From assembly GCA_035700805.1 (NCBI GenBank), contig DASSOG010000056.1, positions 1 to 64,000 of the forward strand: a DNA stretch of 64,000 nucleotides. Direction: 5' to 3'. A program made the translations under genes and the position numbers. Under the pieces are notes generated by a model. It ran no database searches and was not told where the DNA came from. It worked only from the letters and a program-made list of their open reading frames with translations. Source of the DNA: JAGWRI01 sp035700805 (lineage in GTDB: Bacteria > Gemmatimonadota > Gemmatimonadetes > Gemmatimonadales > Gemmatimonadaceae). Each line of letters opens with the position of its first letter. Position 1 is the stretch's first letter. Below are positions 16,825 through 25,938 of the stretch, one piece after another.

Positions 16825-17948
16825 GCCGCCTGCCAGGCGCGTACGGCGCCCCCCGCAATGCGCACCCGCTCGGCGCGCATGAACTCCACCGGGATGTCGT
16901 GCTCGCGCGGCACCGTCAGCACCGCCTGGCCGATGCCCGCCTCCGACAAAAGCTCCAGGATCCGCGCCGCGCGCCGCGCGTCGAGTTCCGCAAAGGGATC
17001 GTCCAGCAGCAGCAGGGGCGCCGCGCCGCACGCCGCCCGCAGCGTCTCCCACTCCAGCAGGCGCAGCGCGATGGCCGCCGAGCGCTGCTGGCCCGCCGAG
17101 CCGAAGGTGCGCAGGTCGCGCGTGTCCAGGTCCAGCGCGAGGTCGTCCCGGTGCGGGCCCGACTGCGTCATCCCGCGCCGCACGTCGAGCGCGCGCCGCG
17201 CCTCGAGGGCCGAGGCGAGGGCAGCCGCCGGGTTGTCAGCGGCCTCCAGCGAACTCGCATACCGCATGGTGGGGACGCCCATTTCACCGATGGCCGCGCA
17301 CAGCGCCGCATACCGCGGCATCGCGCCGCACACCCACTCCTGCCGCCGCCGCCAGAGCACGCTGCCGGCCTCCGCCAGTGGCGTCTCCCACACGCTGATG
17401 CGCGCATCCGCGCGCCCGGTGCGCGCTGCGTCGCGCAGCGCGGCGTTGCGCCTCGCCAGGGCGGCGCGGTAGGTCTGCAGCGCCGGCAGGTAGCCGGGCA
17501 CGCTGAGCGCGAGCAGGATGTCCAGGTAGCGGCGGCGCACCACCGGCGCTCCACCCACCAGCTCCACGTCGCCGGGAGAGAACAGCACCGACGGAACATG
17601 GCCAATGCCGTCCGCCAGCCGCTGCATGACGGCGCCGTCTATGGTGACCCGCTTGCGACGGGACGCGCGCTCGAATCCCACGCCCACGCGCTCGCCGGTG
17701 GCCAGGGTGCCTTCCACGTGGCACCCCAGGGCGCCAAAGCGCACCACGTCCACGTCGCGCGCGCCGCGAAAGCTGCGCAGCAACTGCAGGTAGTAGATGC
17801 CCTCCAGCAGGTTGGTCTTGCCCTGCCCGTTGTCACCCACCACCACGAGCCCGTCTCCCGGAATCGCCAGGTCGAGCCGGCCGAAGTTGCGGAAGTCCCG
17901 CAGTGCCAGCGCCGTGAGCCGGACAGCGGGACCGGCGGCCGCGATCAC
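16821..17948 (-). CDS. recF: DNA replication and repair protein RecF
   Basis: RecF is an SMC-like ATPase that helps load RecA at gaps on stalled forks. The 375 aa include the N-terminal strand LTALALRDFRNF, Walker A GDNGQGKTNLLEGIYYLQ, the RecF-specific FSPGDVELVGGAPVVRRRYLD, a signature-like FGSAGQQRSAAIALRL, and Walker B PLLLLDDPFAELD. It overlaps the enoyl-CoA hydratase stop upstream and the dciA start downstream by 4 nt each, so three genes are translationally coupled. Confidence 0.97.
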   Translation of the reverse strand: MIAAAGPAVRLTALALRDFRNFGRLDLAIPGDGLVVVGDNGQGKTNLLEGIYYLQLLRSFRGARDVDVVRFGALGCHVEGTLATGERVGVGFERASRRKRVTIDGAVMQRLADGIGHVPSVLFSPGDVELVGGAPVVRRRYLDILLALSVPGYLPALQTYRAALARRNAALRDAARTGRADARISVWETPLAEAGSVLWRRRQEWVCGAMPRYAALCAAIGEMGVPTMRYASSLEAADNPAAALASALEARRALDVRRGMTQSGPHRDDLALDLDTRDLRTFGSAGQQRSAAIALRLLEWETLRAACGAAPLLLLDDPFAELDARRAARILELLSEAGIGQAVLTVPREHDIPVEFMRAERVRIAGGAVRAWQAA

Positions 17949-18724
17949 GCGCCCTCGAACTTGGCCGGCCGCTTCGCGAGGAACGCCGCGGTGCCTTCCT
18001 TCATGTCGGCCGACGCGGCCAGCAACCCGAACTTCGTGGCCTCCAGCGCCAGCGCGTCATCCAGGCCCACGTCGGCGCCGCCATGCACGGCGTCTATGCA
18101 GTGGGCCAGCGCCAGCGGACCATTCCCGAGCATCAGCGCCAGCATGCGGCGCGCGGCGTCCAGCAGTTCGGCGGCGGGCACCACGGCATTCACCAGCCCG
18201 ATGCGATACGCCTCGGCGGCGTCGATCACCTCGCCGGTGAGCAGGAGCTGGAGCGCGCGTCCGGTGCCCACCAGGCGGGGCAGGCGCTGCGTCCCGCCAT
18301 AACCCGGAATGGTGCCCAGCTTCACCTCGGGCTGGCCGAACTTCGCGTGCTCCGAAGCAATGCGCACATGGCACGCCATGGCCAGTTCGCATCCGCCGCC
18401 CAGGGCAAAGCCATTCACGGCCCCGATCACGGGCTTGTCCAGCCGTTCGAGGTGGCGGAAGATGGCCTGGCCTCGGCGCGACAGCGCCAGCGCCTCGAGC
18501 GGGTTCTTGCGCTGGAGTTCGCCGATGTCCGCGCCGGCCACGAAGGCGCGTCCGGCGCCGGTGACAATCGCGCCGGCGATGTCGCCGCGGCGGCGCACGT
18601 CGTCCACGGCCCGGCTCAGCGCGCCCATCACCTCATCGTTGAGGGCGTTGAGCTTGTCGGGGCGGTTGACAGTGATGGTCGCGATGCGGTCCGCGACGTC
18701 GAGGGTGAGCACGGAATCGGGCAT
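17945..18724 (-). CDS. Enoyl-CoA hydratase/isomerase family protein
   Basis: This 259-aa crotonase-fold protein shows TVNRPDKLNALND, the oxyanion-hole segment AFVAGADIGEL, VNGFALGGGCELAMACH, and GQPEVKLGTIPGYGGTQRL. The two glutamates used for hydration in typical enoyl-CoA hydratases (in CELA and PEVKLG) are present, which supports a true hydratase, probably of short-chain 2-enoyl-CoA in fatty-acid or amino-acid breakdown. I start at 18724 (MPDSVLTLDV). The gene overlaps recF by 4 nt, an unusual head gene for a replication operon. Confidence 0.92.
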   Translation of the reverse strand: MPDSVLTLDVADRIATITVNRPDKLNALNDEVMGALSRAVDDVRRRGDIAGAIVTGAGRAFVAGADIGELQRKNPLEALALSRRGQAIFRHLERLDKPVIGAVNGFALGGGCELAMACHVRIASEHAKFGQPEVKLGTIPGYGGTQRLPRLVGTGRALQLLLTGEVIDAAEAYRIGLVNAVVPAAELLDAARRMLALMLGNGPLALAHCIDAVHGGADVGLDDALALEATKFGLLAASADMKEGTAAFLAKRPAKFEGA

Positions 18725-18807
18725 GGCGGGAGGGCGGGAGACTCCACCGAATCTAACGGCTGGCCGTGTGGACGCGCGCAATGCCCTGCCGGTACATTCT
18801 GCGCATC

Positions 18808-20310
18808 ATGAAACATGTCCTGGCCATCGACGAGGGAACCACCGGGGTCACCTGCCTGGTGATCGCGGCCGACGGCTCGGTGGCGGGGCGAGGCTATCGC
18901 GAAATCACCCAGCACTTTCCCCGCCCGGGTTGGGTGGAGCACGATGCGGACGAGCTGTTTGCGCGTACGCTCGAGGCCGGGCGCGAGGCGATTCGCCAGG
19001 CGGGGCACACGCCCGACGCCATCGGCATCACGAACCAGCGGGAGACCGTGGTGGTGTGGGAGCGCGCGAGCGGGCATCCGGTGCACCGCGCCATCGTGTG
19101 GCAGGATCGCCGGACAGCCGACCGGTGCGCCGAGTTGAAGGATCGCGAACCGTGGATCCGCGAGCGGAGTGGGCTCGTGGTGGATCCCTACTTTTCCGCC
19201 ACCAAGATCGAGTGGCTGATCCGCGAGCAGCGGCTGCTGGAACGGTACACGCCGGGCCAACTGGCCATCGGCACCGTGGACGCCTGGCTGGTGTGGAAGC
19301 TCACGGGTGGGGCGGTGTTCGCCACGGATCACACCAATGCGTCGCGCACCATGCTCTACGACATCAACGCGCGGGAGTGGAGCGACGAGCTGTGCGCGCT
19401 GTTCGGCGTGCCGCGCGAGTCGCTGCCGGAGGTGCGCGCGTCCAGTGGGTCGTTCGGCCACGCGGGCGCCGGGCACTTTGGCGCGGTGGTGCCGATCCTG
19501 GGCGTGGCCGGGGACCAGCAGGCCGCGCTCTTCGGCCAGGGGTGCTGGCAGGCCGGCATGGGCAAGAACACCTATGGGACGGGCGCATTCGTATTGCTAT
19601 ATAGCGGTGCGCAACGTCCGTCGGCGCCCCAGGGCATCCTGACCACGATGGCCTGTGATGCCGCCGGCCAGCCGGCCTACGCGCTGGAGGCCGCGATCTT
19701 CATTGCCGGCGCCGCGGTGCAATGGCTGCGCGACGGCCTTGGCATCGTGACGGACGCCGCCGAGACGGGCGCGCTGGCCGAGTCGCTGGAGTCAAATGAC
19801 GGCGTGTACTTCGTGCCGGCGCTGGTGGGGCTCGGCGCGCCGGCGTGGGAGCCGCGGGCGCGCGGCACCATTGTCGGCCTGACGCGTGGCACCGGGCGCG
19901 CCCACCTGGCCCGCGCGGCGCTGGAGGCCATGGCGTACGGCACGGCCGACGTCCTGGACGCCATGGTCTCAGTCTCCGGCACCGCGTTCCAGCGCCTGCG
20001 CGTGGATGGCGGGGCTACGCGCAACGACTGGCTCATGCAATTCCAGACGGATGTGCTGGGCGCCCCCGTGCAGCGACCGCGGCACGTGGAGACGACGGCG
20101 TTCGGCGCGGCGGGGCTGGCGGGAATTGCCGCGGGTGTCTGGCCCGATGCGGCCGCCTTTCACGCGTCGCAGGAGTTGACCACGTTCCAGCCGTCGGCCT
20201 CCCGCGGCATGGTGGACGAGTGGCGCCGCGGGTGGGCGCGGGCCATGCGCGCCGCGGTGGCGTGGGCGCGCGACTCGGCCGTGACCGCGGAGGCGCCACA
20301 TGGCCGGTAG
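18808..20310 (+). CDS. glpK: Glycerol kinase
   Basis: The enzyme phosphorylates glycerol to sn-glycerol-3-phosphate with ATP. The 500-aa protein has the FGGY-family signatures: AIDEGTTGVTCLVI at the start, ITNQRETVVVWER, AIVWQDRR, MGKNTYGTGAFVLL, and VDGGATRNDWLMQFQTDVLG. The start at 18808 gives the normal N-terminus (MKHVLAIDEGTT). The first gene of a plus-strand group, it overlaps the following CcmF-like gene by 11 nt. No glpF or glpD is nearby. Confidence 0.96.
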   Translation: MKHVLAIDEGTTGVTCLVIAADGSVAGRGYREITQHFPRPGWVEHDADELFARTLEAGREAIRQAGHTPDAIGITNQRETVVVWERASGHPVHRAIVWQDRRTADRCAELKDREPWIRERSGLVVDPYFSATKIEWLIREQRLLERYTPGQLAIGTVDAWLVWKLTGGAVFATDHTNASRTMLYDINAREWSDELCALFGVPRESLPEVRASSGSFGHAGAGHFGAVVPILGVAGDQQAALFGQGCWQAGMGKNTYGTGAFVLLYSGAQRPSAPQGILTTMACDAAGQPAYALEAAIFIAGAAVQWLRDGLGIVTDAAETGALAESLESNDGVYFVPALVGLGAPAWEPRARGTIVGLTRGTGRAHLARAALEAMAYGTADVLDAMVSVSGTAFQRLRVDGGATRNDWLMQFQTDVLGAPVQRPRHVETTAFGAAGLAGIAAGVWPDAAAFHASQELTTFQPSASRGMVDEWRRGWARAMRAAVAWARDSAVTAEAPHGR

Positions 20311-21604
20311 GCTGCTGGCGGTGGCGGGCGAGCTCGCGCCGTGGGTGGCGCTGCTGATGGCAGCCTGGGCGGTGGTCACCTCGACGGGCGGTGTGGCCAT
20401 GCGCCGCGCCGACCTGGTGGAGAGCGGGCGGCGCGCCCTGGTGGCCACGGCGCTGGCCCTCACCGTGGCCGTGGCCGGCCTGGTGCAGGCGCTGTTCACG
20501 CATGACTTCGCCATGGACTACGTGGCGCGGCATACGGCATTCGGCATGGGCGGCTGGTCCACGCTGGCCGCCACGTGGGGCGGCGCGTCCGGCGCCTTGC
20601 TGGTGGCCGTATGGCTGGGCGCCCTGCTGGTGGCCGCGCGCGCGGTGCCTGCGCGCCGGGGTGACCCGCGCGCGGGCGCCGCGGCGGCCGTGTTGCTGCT
20701 CGCCGCCCTCGTGGTGGTGGTGGCATTCATGAATCCATATCATCGCCTCACGGGCACCCCGGTCAGTGGCGCCGGCGCCACGCCGTGGATGCGCCATGCC
20801 GGCGTCGTCGTCGCCCGGCTGGCGGCGCTGGCCGGGTATGCGTGTGCCGGCGTGGCGGCGGCCGTCGCGCTCGGCCACTGGCGCGTCCGTCCGGCGGACG
20901 CGTGGCTGGATATCGTGCAGCCGTGGGTGGTGGGGGCGTGGACGCTGCTGTCCGTGGCGCTTGGCCTGCTGTTGCGGGAGGCCTGGCTGCACACGGCGGT
21001 GGTCGGCCTGTGGTATCCGGCGCCGGAAATCATGGGAGCGTCGCTCGTGTGGCTGGCCGCGGCGGCAGCCCTGCATGCCCCGGATCCGGTGGCCGGGCGG
21101 GTGTCGAGTCGCGTGGGTCAGCACGTGGCGCACGCCGGCGCCGTCGTCGCGGGAATCGCGTTCATAGGGAATCTCTTTACCACCACGACGACGGTGCACC
21201 TGCCCACGGGCCAGCCGGTGTCAGTGTCCGTGGGGATGGGTGGTACCTGGCGGATGGTGGGCCAGGGCATGTCGCAGTTCGCCAGGGGCGACCACGGCGT
21301 GTCGGCATTCACCGTGGAGGCGACGCGCGGTGATGAGACGCCGCGCCTGCTGGTGGCGCGGCAGTTGATGTTCGGGACGCTCGCCGATACGACCGCGTTG
21401 CGTGCGGAAGCCGACCCGGCCCTGGTGCCCGGTCCGCTGGGCGCGTTGCGCGTGGTGCTCACCTCTGGCGAGACCGATGCCGGCGAGGTGCGGGTCAGCT
21501 TCGTGCCGCTTGCCTGGCTGCTGCCACTGGGCGCGCTGTTGTGCGTGGTGGGCGGCGCGGCCACGCTCGCATTCCGCGGGCGGACCCGGGAAGGTGTGCG
21601 ATGA
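20300..21604 (+). CDS. CcmF-like cytochrome c biogenesis protein, shortened and divergent
   Basis: This polytopic membrane protein of 434 aa resembles CcmF/NrfE, the heme lyase component of system I cytochrome c maturation, which is usually 600 aa or more. Family traits visible are the start (ELAPWVALLMAAWA), DFAMDYVARHTA followed by ATWGGASGALLVAVW (the DFSL..YVA / WGGxxGSLL region), and MNPYHRL where CcmF has NPF. The heme-contacting WWD motif expected around residues 230-245 is reduced to VVGLWYPAPEI, without the Trp-Asp core. A C-terminal soluble domain and last helix remain. It overlaps glpK and a small zinc-ribbon gene. Heme-lyase activity is doubtful. Confidence 0.7.
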   Translation: MAGRLLAVAGELAPWVALLMAAWAVVTSTGGVAMRRADLVESGRRALVATALALTVAVAGLVQALFTHDFAMDYVARHTAFGMGGWSTLAATWGGASGALLVAVWLGALLVAARAVPARRGDPRAGAAAAVLLLAALVVVVAFMNPYHRLTGTPVSGAGATPWMRHAGVVVARLAALAGYACAGVAAAVALGHWRVRPADAWLDIVQPWVVGAWTLLSVALGLLLREAWLHTAVVGLWYPAPEIMGASLVWLAAAAALHAPDPVAGRVSSRVGQHVAHAGAVVAGIAFIGNLFTTTTTVHLPTGQPVSVSVGMGGTWRMVGQGMSQFARGDHGVSAFTVEATRGDETPRLLVARQLMFGTLADTTALRAEADPALVPGPLGALRVVLTSGETDAGEVRVSFVPLAWLLPLGALLCVVGGAATLAFRGRTREGVR

Positions 21605-21777
21605 CGGTGGCGCAACTGCTTGCGCTGGTCTTGGCGCTGGCCCTCCTGGCGTACGTGCTCTGGCCGTTGCTCCCGGCGCGCGGCGGGGCGGTGGCGGGTG
21701 AGTGTCCCGTGTGCGGTCCGCGCCCGGAACAGGATGCGCGGTTCTGTTCCAACTGCGGACGCCCGCTTTCGCGCTAG
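21601..21777 (+). CDS. Tiny membrane-anchored zinc-ribbon protein
   Basis: This 58-aa protein has an N-terminal transmembrane helix (about residues 3-24) followed by two CxxC pairs (ECPVCG and FCSNCG) making a zinc ribbon. It is translationally coupled to the CcmF-like gene (ATGA). Small CxxC membrane proteins occur next to cytochrome maturation genes, so a role with the CcmF-like protein is possible. Its stop is only 4 nt from the stop of the convergent permease gene. Confidence 0.75.
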   Translation: MTVAQLLALVLALALLAYVLWPLLPARGGAVAGECPVCGPRPEQDARFCSNCGRPLSR

Positions 21778-21781
21778 GTCG

Positions 21782-23512
21782 TTACCGCTCCACCGCCGCG
21801 AGGCGCCGCAGCGCGATGCGGATTGGCACCAGCGTGCAGCCCACGCAGAGCACCGCGGCGGCGCCAAAGCCAATCCACATGGCCACGGGATCGGGACTGG
21901 TGTTGTACACGCGTGCCGAGAGATATGAGTACACTGGACGCGCCTCCAGCACGATGATCACGCCGATCATGGCCACCGACGCCATCATGAAGAGCAACCC
22001 GCCGAACGACGTGGGGATCTGCGCGGCGTTCTCCGTGTCAAACTGCGGGAACAGGGTGCCGAACCCGAGCGCCATGCCGCTCACGGCGAATGTCATGCCC
22101 ACGATGGTGAACACCGAGACCGTGAACATGAAGACGCTCACGTCCAGCAGGTAGTCGGTGACGCCCACGATGCCGAGCGCCAGCACCAGCAGCGGCAGCG
22201 TGCCCACCCAGAACTTGGCCCAGAGCAGGTCGCGCACCCGCATGGGGCTGGACCGCAGCAGCCACAGCGTGCGCCCCTCCAGGCTCACGGCCGGGAAGAT
22301 GAACCGCGCGGCGATGGACGCCAGCACGAACCCGGCGAGCACCAGGTTCAGGAACGGCACGATGTTCACCAGGAAGAAGGTCATGCCGTCGCCCCGCAGG
22401 GGCAGATACTTGATGTTGAATACGTACACCACCACCAGCACGGCCAGCAGGATGAGTTGCGACCACTGCGTGGTGTCGCGAAAGAACAGCCGCAGCTCCT
22501 TGAGCACCAGCTCGCGCCGCAGCACGGAGAGCGGGCCCAGCACGAACCGGCTGATGGCCCGCCAGACGCCGGGACGCACCCACTGCGCGCCGCTCTCCTG
22601 CGCCTTGCTGAATCCCTTGAGGTAGACCTGGCGGTGCAGCAGCGCGCCGAACACCACGGCCGCCGCGGCTGTGGTCCACAGCAGGTAAAAAGGCAGATAG
22701 TCCATCCGGTACTGCAGCCAGCTCATCACGCCCTGGGAGGCCCACTCGCTGGGCAGCATGGGCGACGTGGGCGTGCGCAGGACGGTCACGAAATCCACCA
22801 GGGACCGGAATCCCTCGGGCCGCGCCAGCCGCTCGGGCCGCACCAGCCGGAACAGCAGCACGATGCCGCCCGCCGACAGCACGGCAATGACGCTCAGGAT
22901 GTCGCGGGTGCGCCGCGCCGGGAAGATGTTCACCAGCAGCAGCGTGATGGCCGAGCCGAGCACCGCCGGGATGATCAGCAGTGGCAGGAACGCTGATATG
23001 CTCACCAGCGGAAACCACCAGCCACCCTCGTACACGCGACCGTACGCCGCGAACATCGGGATGGCCAGCAGCACCACCATCCAGCTCGAATGCACCGTGG
23101 TCTCGATGAGCTTGGCCAGGTAGAGCTTGAGCCAGTCCACGGGCCCCGAGACCAGCAGGTCCAGGTCGCGCGCCAGGAAGAAGCTGGACAGTGCGGTGAT
23201 GATGTTGGACAATATCAGAATGGCAAAGAAGCCCAGCAGCATGAGCCCGAGCAGCTTGCCCGCCAGCAGGGGCCCGATCTCCTCGACGCCGCGGAAGTAG
23301 TGCAGCAACCGGTACAGCACCAGGTAGATGAATGCCCAGAACAGCGCGCCGAACACGCCCAGCACGGTGAAGCGCGCCCCGCGGCCGCGCTCGCCGGCCA
23401 GCAGGCGCGCCCGCGCGGTCAGCCACTTGGGCACCAGCAGGTGCAGCAGCGACGGATCGGCCACGGCCCGCGATGGCAACCCCACCTCCGCCGGTACCGC
23501 GACGTCAGGCAT
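21782..23512 (-). CDS. ABC exporter permease subunit
   Basis: This is a 576-aa membrane protein with about 12-14 hydrophobic segments and no periplasmic binding domain, resembling the large permeases of ABC-2-like exporters. Recognisable stretches include FFLARDLDLLVSGPVD and VLLAIPMFAAYGRVYEGG. An N-terminal cytosolic segment precedes the first helix. It overlaps the ATPase gene by 8 nt, so the two make one transporter. The substrate is not evident; a transglutaminase-fold protein encoded just upstream of the ATPase may belong to the same function. Confidence 0.8.
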   Translation of the reverse strand: MPDVAVPAEVGLPSRAVADPSLLHLLVPKWLTARARLLAGERGRGARFTVLGVFGALFWAFIYLVLYRLLHYFRGVEEIGPLLAGKLLGLMLLGFFAILILSNIITALSSFFLARDLDLLVSGPVDWLKLYLAKLIETTVHSSWMVVLLAIPMFAAYGRVYEGGWWFPLVSISAFLPLLIIPAVLGSAITLLLVNIFPARRTRDILSVIAVLSAGGIVLLFRLVRPERLARPEGFRSLVDFVTVLRTPTSPMLPSEWASQGVMSWLQYRMDYLPFYLLWTTAAAAVVFGALLHRQVYLKGFSKAQESGAQWVRPGVWRAISRFVLGPLSVLRRELVLKELRLFFRDTTQWSQLILLAVLVVVYVFNIKYLPLRGDGMTFFLVNIVPFLNLVLAGFVLASIAARFIFPAVSLEGRTLWLLRSSPMRVRDLLWAKFWVGTLPLLVLALGIVGVTDYLLDVSVFMFTVSVFTIVGMTFAVSGMALGFGTLFPQFDTENAAQIPTSFGGLLFMMASVAMIGVIIVLEARPVYSYLSARVYNTSPDPVAMWIGFGAAAVLCVGCTLVPIRIALRRLAAVER

Positions 23513-24263
23513 TCAGCACCTCGACCAGCTCCCGCGCCGCGTTGTCGCCCGTCAGCTTCAGGAAGATTTCCTCCAGCCCCTGCGCGCCACCCTCGGCGCC
23601 GCGGCGCAACTCGGCCATCGTGCCCGCCGCGCGGATCCTGCCCGTCTGGATGATGGCCAGGCGGTCGCACAGCGCCTCGGCCACCTCGAGCGTGTGCGTG
23701 GACATCATGATCGTGTGCCCGCGATTGACGTATTCCCGAAACAGGTCCTTCAGGATACGTGCCGCCTTCGGGTCCAGCCCCACCATGGGTTCATCCACCA
23801 CGATCACTTCCGCCCGGTGTACGAACGCGCTGGCGATGATGAGCTTCTGCCGCATCCCGTGGCTGTAACTCTCCACCAGCTCATCCTTCCAGGCTTCCAG
23901 GTCAAAGAGCGCCATCAGCTCCTGGGCGCGATGCTCCACCTCGGGCCCCTCCTGGTCGTACAGCCCCGCCACGAACCGCAGGAACTCCGCGCCCGTGAGC
24001 TTCTCATAGATGAACGGCCGGTCGGGGATGAAGCCCAGCTTCATCTTGGCGGCCACCGGGTCCCTGGCAATGTCCACGCCGCCAATCTCCACGGTGCCGG
24101 CGGTGGGACGCAGGATGCCGGCGATCATGCGGAGCGTCGTGGTCTTGCCCGCGCCGTTGGGTCCCACGAAGCCGAACAACTGGCCGCGCGGTACCTCGAG
24201 ATCAATGGCGTTCACGGCCGTGAAGGTGCCGTATCGCTTGGTGAGCTGCTGGAGTCGGATCAT
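23505..24263 (-). CDS. ABC transporter ATP-binding protein
   Basis: This 252-aa ATPase is complete: Walker A GPNGAGKTTTLRM, Q-loop region FIPDRPFIYEKLTG, a signature variant YSHGMRQKLIIASAFVH, Walker B VIVVDEPMVGLD, and the H-loop His in MSTHTLEVAE. The YSHGMRQK signature is typical of exporters of the ABC-2 class. It drives the permease whose gene overlaps it by 8 nt. The cofactors are intact, in contrast to the degenerate ATPase at 32897. Confidence 0.95.
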   Translation of the reverse strand: MIRLQQLTKRYGTFTAVNAIDLEVPRGQLFGFVGPNGAGKTTTLRMIAGILRPTAGTVEIGGVDIARDPVAAKMKLGFIPDRPFIYEKLTGAEFLRFVAGLYDQEGPEVEHRAQELMALFDLEAWKDELVESYSHGMRQKLIIASAFVHRAEVIVVDEPMVGLDPKAARILKDLFREYVNRGHTIMMSTHTLEVAEALCDRLAIIQTGRIRAAGTMAELRRGAEGGAQGLEEIFLKLTGDNAARELVEVLNA

Positions 24264-24314
24264 GGACCGGAACGAGGGAGGAGTGGCACCAACGGGTACA
24301 GGACAGGCATGAGG

Positions 24315-25868
24315 TCAGGGGTGCCGGCGCGACGAGATCACTTCCACGCGCAGGCCGCCGAGCAGTGCCGCGAGCTCGGCCTGGCGCAGCAGGCCTCCCG
24401 TGACCAGGCGGAGGTGCGCCGCATCGGCGGGAAACTGGCCGAAGGTGGGATCAACTGGTACCCAGCGGCCCAGGTACACCTCGGGCCACGCGTGATAGTA
24501 GAACTTTCCATTCACGTAGGCGAGCCCGGACGCCGCGCGCGCCGGAATGCCGGCCGCGCGCGCCAGCGCCAGATACAACTGCGTATGCTCATTGGCGTCG
24601 CCGCTGCGGGTGCGCAGCACGTATCGCGCGTCGGGCACGCCGTCGGTGGGTCGCGCCCGCAGCGAGTCGTACACCCATTGATTGATCCGCTCGGCCGCCA
24701 CGCGCGGGTCGTGGATGCCACCCACCAGCCGCGCGGCCATCTCCCGGATGTCACGGCTGCGCGATTCCACCAGCGGTTCCGGGTCCAGCGCCTGTTCCGC
24801 GTCCGCGGGTCGGGGGACCCCCGTGAAGAACCTCGATGGCAGGCTGTCGCGCACCGCGCGGGTGATGGTGACGGTATCGCCCCGCTGGACCTGGTCCCCA
24901 CCATCCAATGCGAACTTCCGGGTGTCCACGCCAAGCACTCGCACCTGCAACCGGTCCATGGTGCCGGGGGCGCGCGCGTTGGCCGCGAGGGCCGTCATTT
25001 CCAGGATGGCGGACGCCGGGCCGGCGCTGGGCACGCCATCCGCCGCCTGGTCCATGCGCCAGTTCTCATATGCAACTTCATATGGATGCAGCGCCAGGCG
25101 GAAGCCCAGCCACGACATGGACAGCAGGCGTCCCTGCGGGCCCACCCATCCCGAGATCCCCACCTCGTCCGACGAGGTGAGGCGCCACGCCTTGAGCGTA
25201 TCCGGCGTCACCCCGCGCCAGCGCTGGGTCCGCCGATCCAGCACGGCGCTGTCGTTCACCACGAACGTCGTCTCCGCCGAGATGCCAATGCGCGCGTCGC
25301 GGGCCACCAGGGCGCGCGGGTCGAACACCGGCAGCACGAACGACGCGCCTGCGCGGGGATCCTCCCCCAGCACCACGACCAGCGGTACCACGGAGGGCAT
25401 CAACACCGGACCGGCAATCCGGACGCGCTGCGAGTCGGCGGGCGTGGAGTCGCCCTGGAGCGCGGTCGCGTACACGATCACCGAATCGCCCTCCACCCGC
25501 CCCCCCACGCGATGGGACGTCGTGCCGGAATCAATGCTGATGTCAAAGGTGCGCAGTCGGAGCGTGCGTGACGTCTCCACCGTGGTGCGCGCCTGGATGC
25601 GGCGCGGGGCGCCGTCGATCCTCACGTCAGCCACGAGGTAATCCGTGAACGCGATGCCGCGCGTCAGGGTGTCGATGGTGGACGAGGCAAAGCCCACCTG
25701 GCGGTCGCCCTGCGTGACGGTGTAGAAGAGCGCGCTCGGCGTCACGCGCAGCGCGGCCTCGGCCAGCCGGGCGACGTCCGGCTGGAAATACGTGCGCCGG
25801 ATCAGCGCTCCCACGCCCGCCGCCCACAGCACCACGATGCCCAGGGCCGCCATGCCGCGTCGGCTCAT
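24315..25868 (-). CDS. Transglutaminase-fold protein lacking the catalytic cysteine
   Basis: This is a membrane-anchored protein of 517 aa, with an N-terminal helix at about residues 6-24 and a large extracytoplasmic part. The last 110 residues have the transglutaminase-like core: LRTRSGDANEHTQLYLALA, FYYHAWPEVYLG and WVPVDPTFGQ. The active-site triad would be Cys-His-Asp. His459 and Asp473 are present, but the Cys position is Ala425 (GDANEH where the family has GDCxEH). The codon is GCC, so this is not a one-base error from TGC or TGT. It may be a pseudoenzyme or binding protein. It precedes the ABC ATPase gene by 51 nt on the same strand. Confidence 0.85.
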   Translation of the reverse strand: MSRRGMAALGIVVLWAAGVGALIRRTYFQPDVARLAEAALRVTPSALFYTVTQGDRQVGFASSTIDTLTRGIAFTDYLVADVRIDGAPRRIQARTTVETSRTLRLRTFDISIDSGTTSHRVGGRVEGDSVIVYATALQGDSTPADSQRVRIAGPVLMPSVVPLVVVLGEDPRAGASFVLPVFDPRALVARDARIGISAETTFVVNDSAVLDRRTQRWRGVTPDTLKAWRLTSSDEVGISGWVGPQGRLLSMSWLGFRLALHPYEVAYENWRMDQAADGVPSAGPASAILEMTALAANARAPGTMDRLQVRVLGVDTRKFALDGGDQVQRGDTVTITRAVRDSLPSRFFTGVPRPADAEQALDPEPLVESRSRDIREMAARLVGGIHDPRVAAERINQWVYDSLRARPTDGVPDARYVLRTRSGDANEHTQLYLALARAAGIPARAASGLAYVNGKFYYHAWPEVYLGRWVPVDPTFGQFPADAAHLRLVTGGLLRQAELAALLGGLRVEVISSRRHP

Positions 25869-25938
25869 GCGGTCCCCGTGGCGGAGATCATCCGGCCGTG
25901 CCCCGTGGCGTAGCGGCCGGCGATGGCGGGTGGCACCG

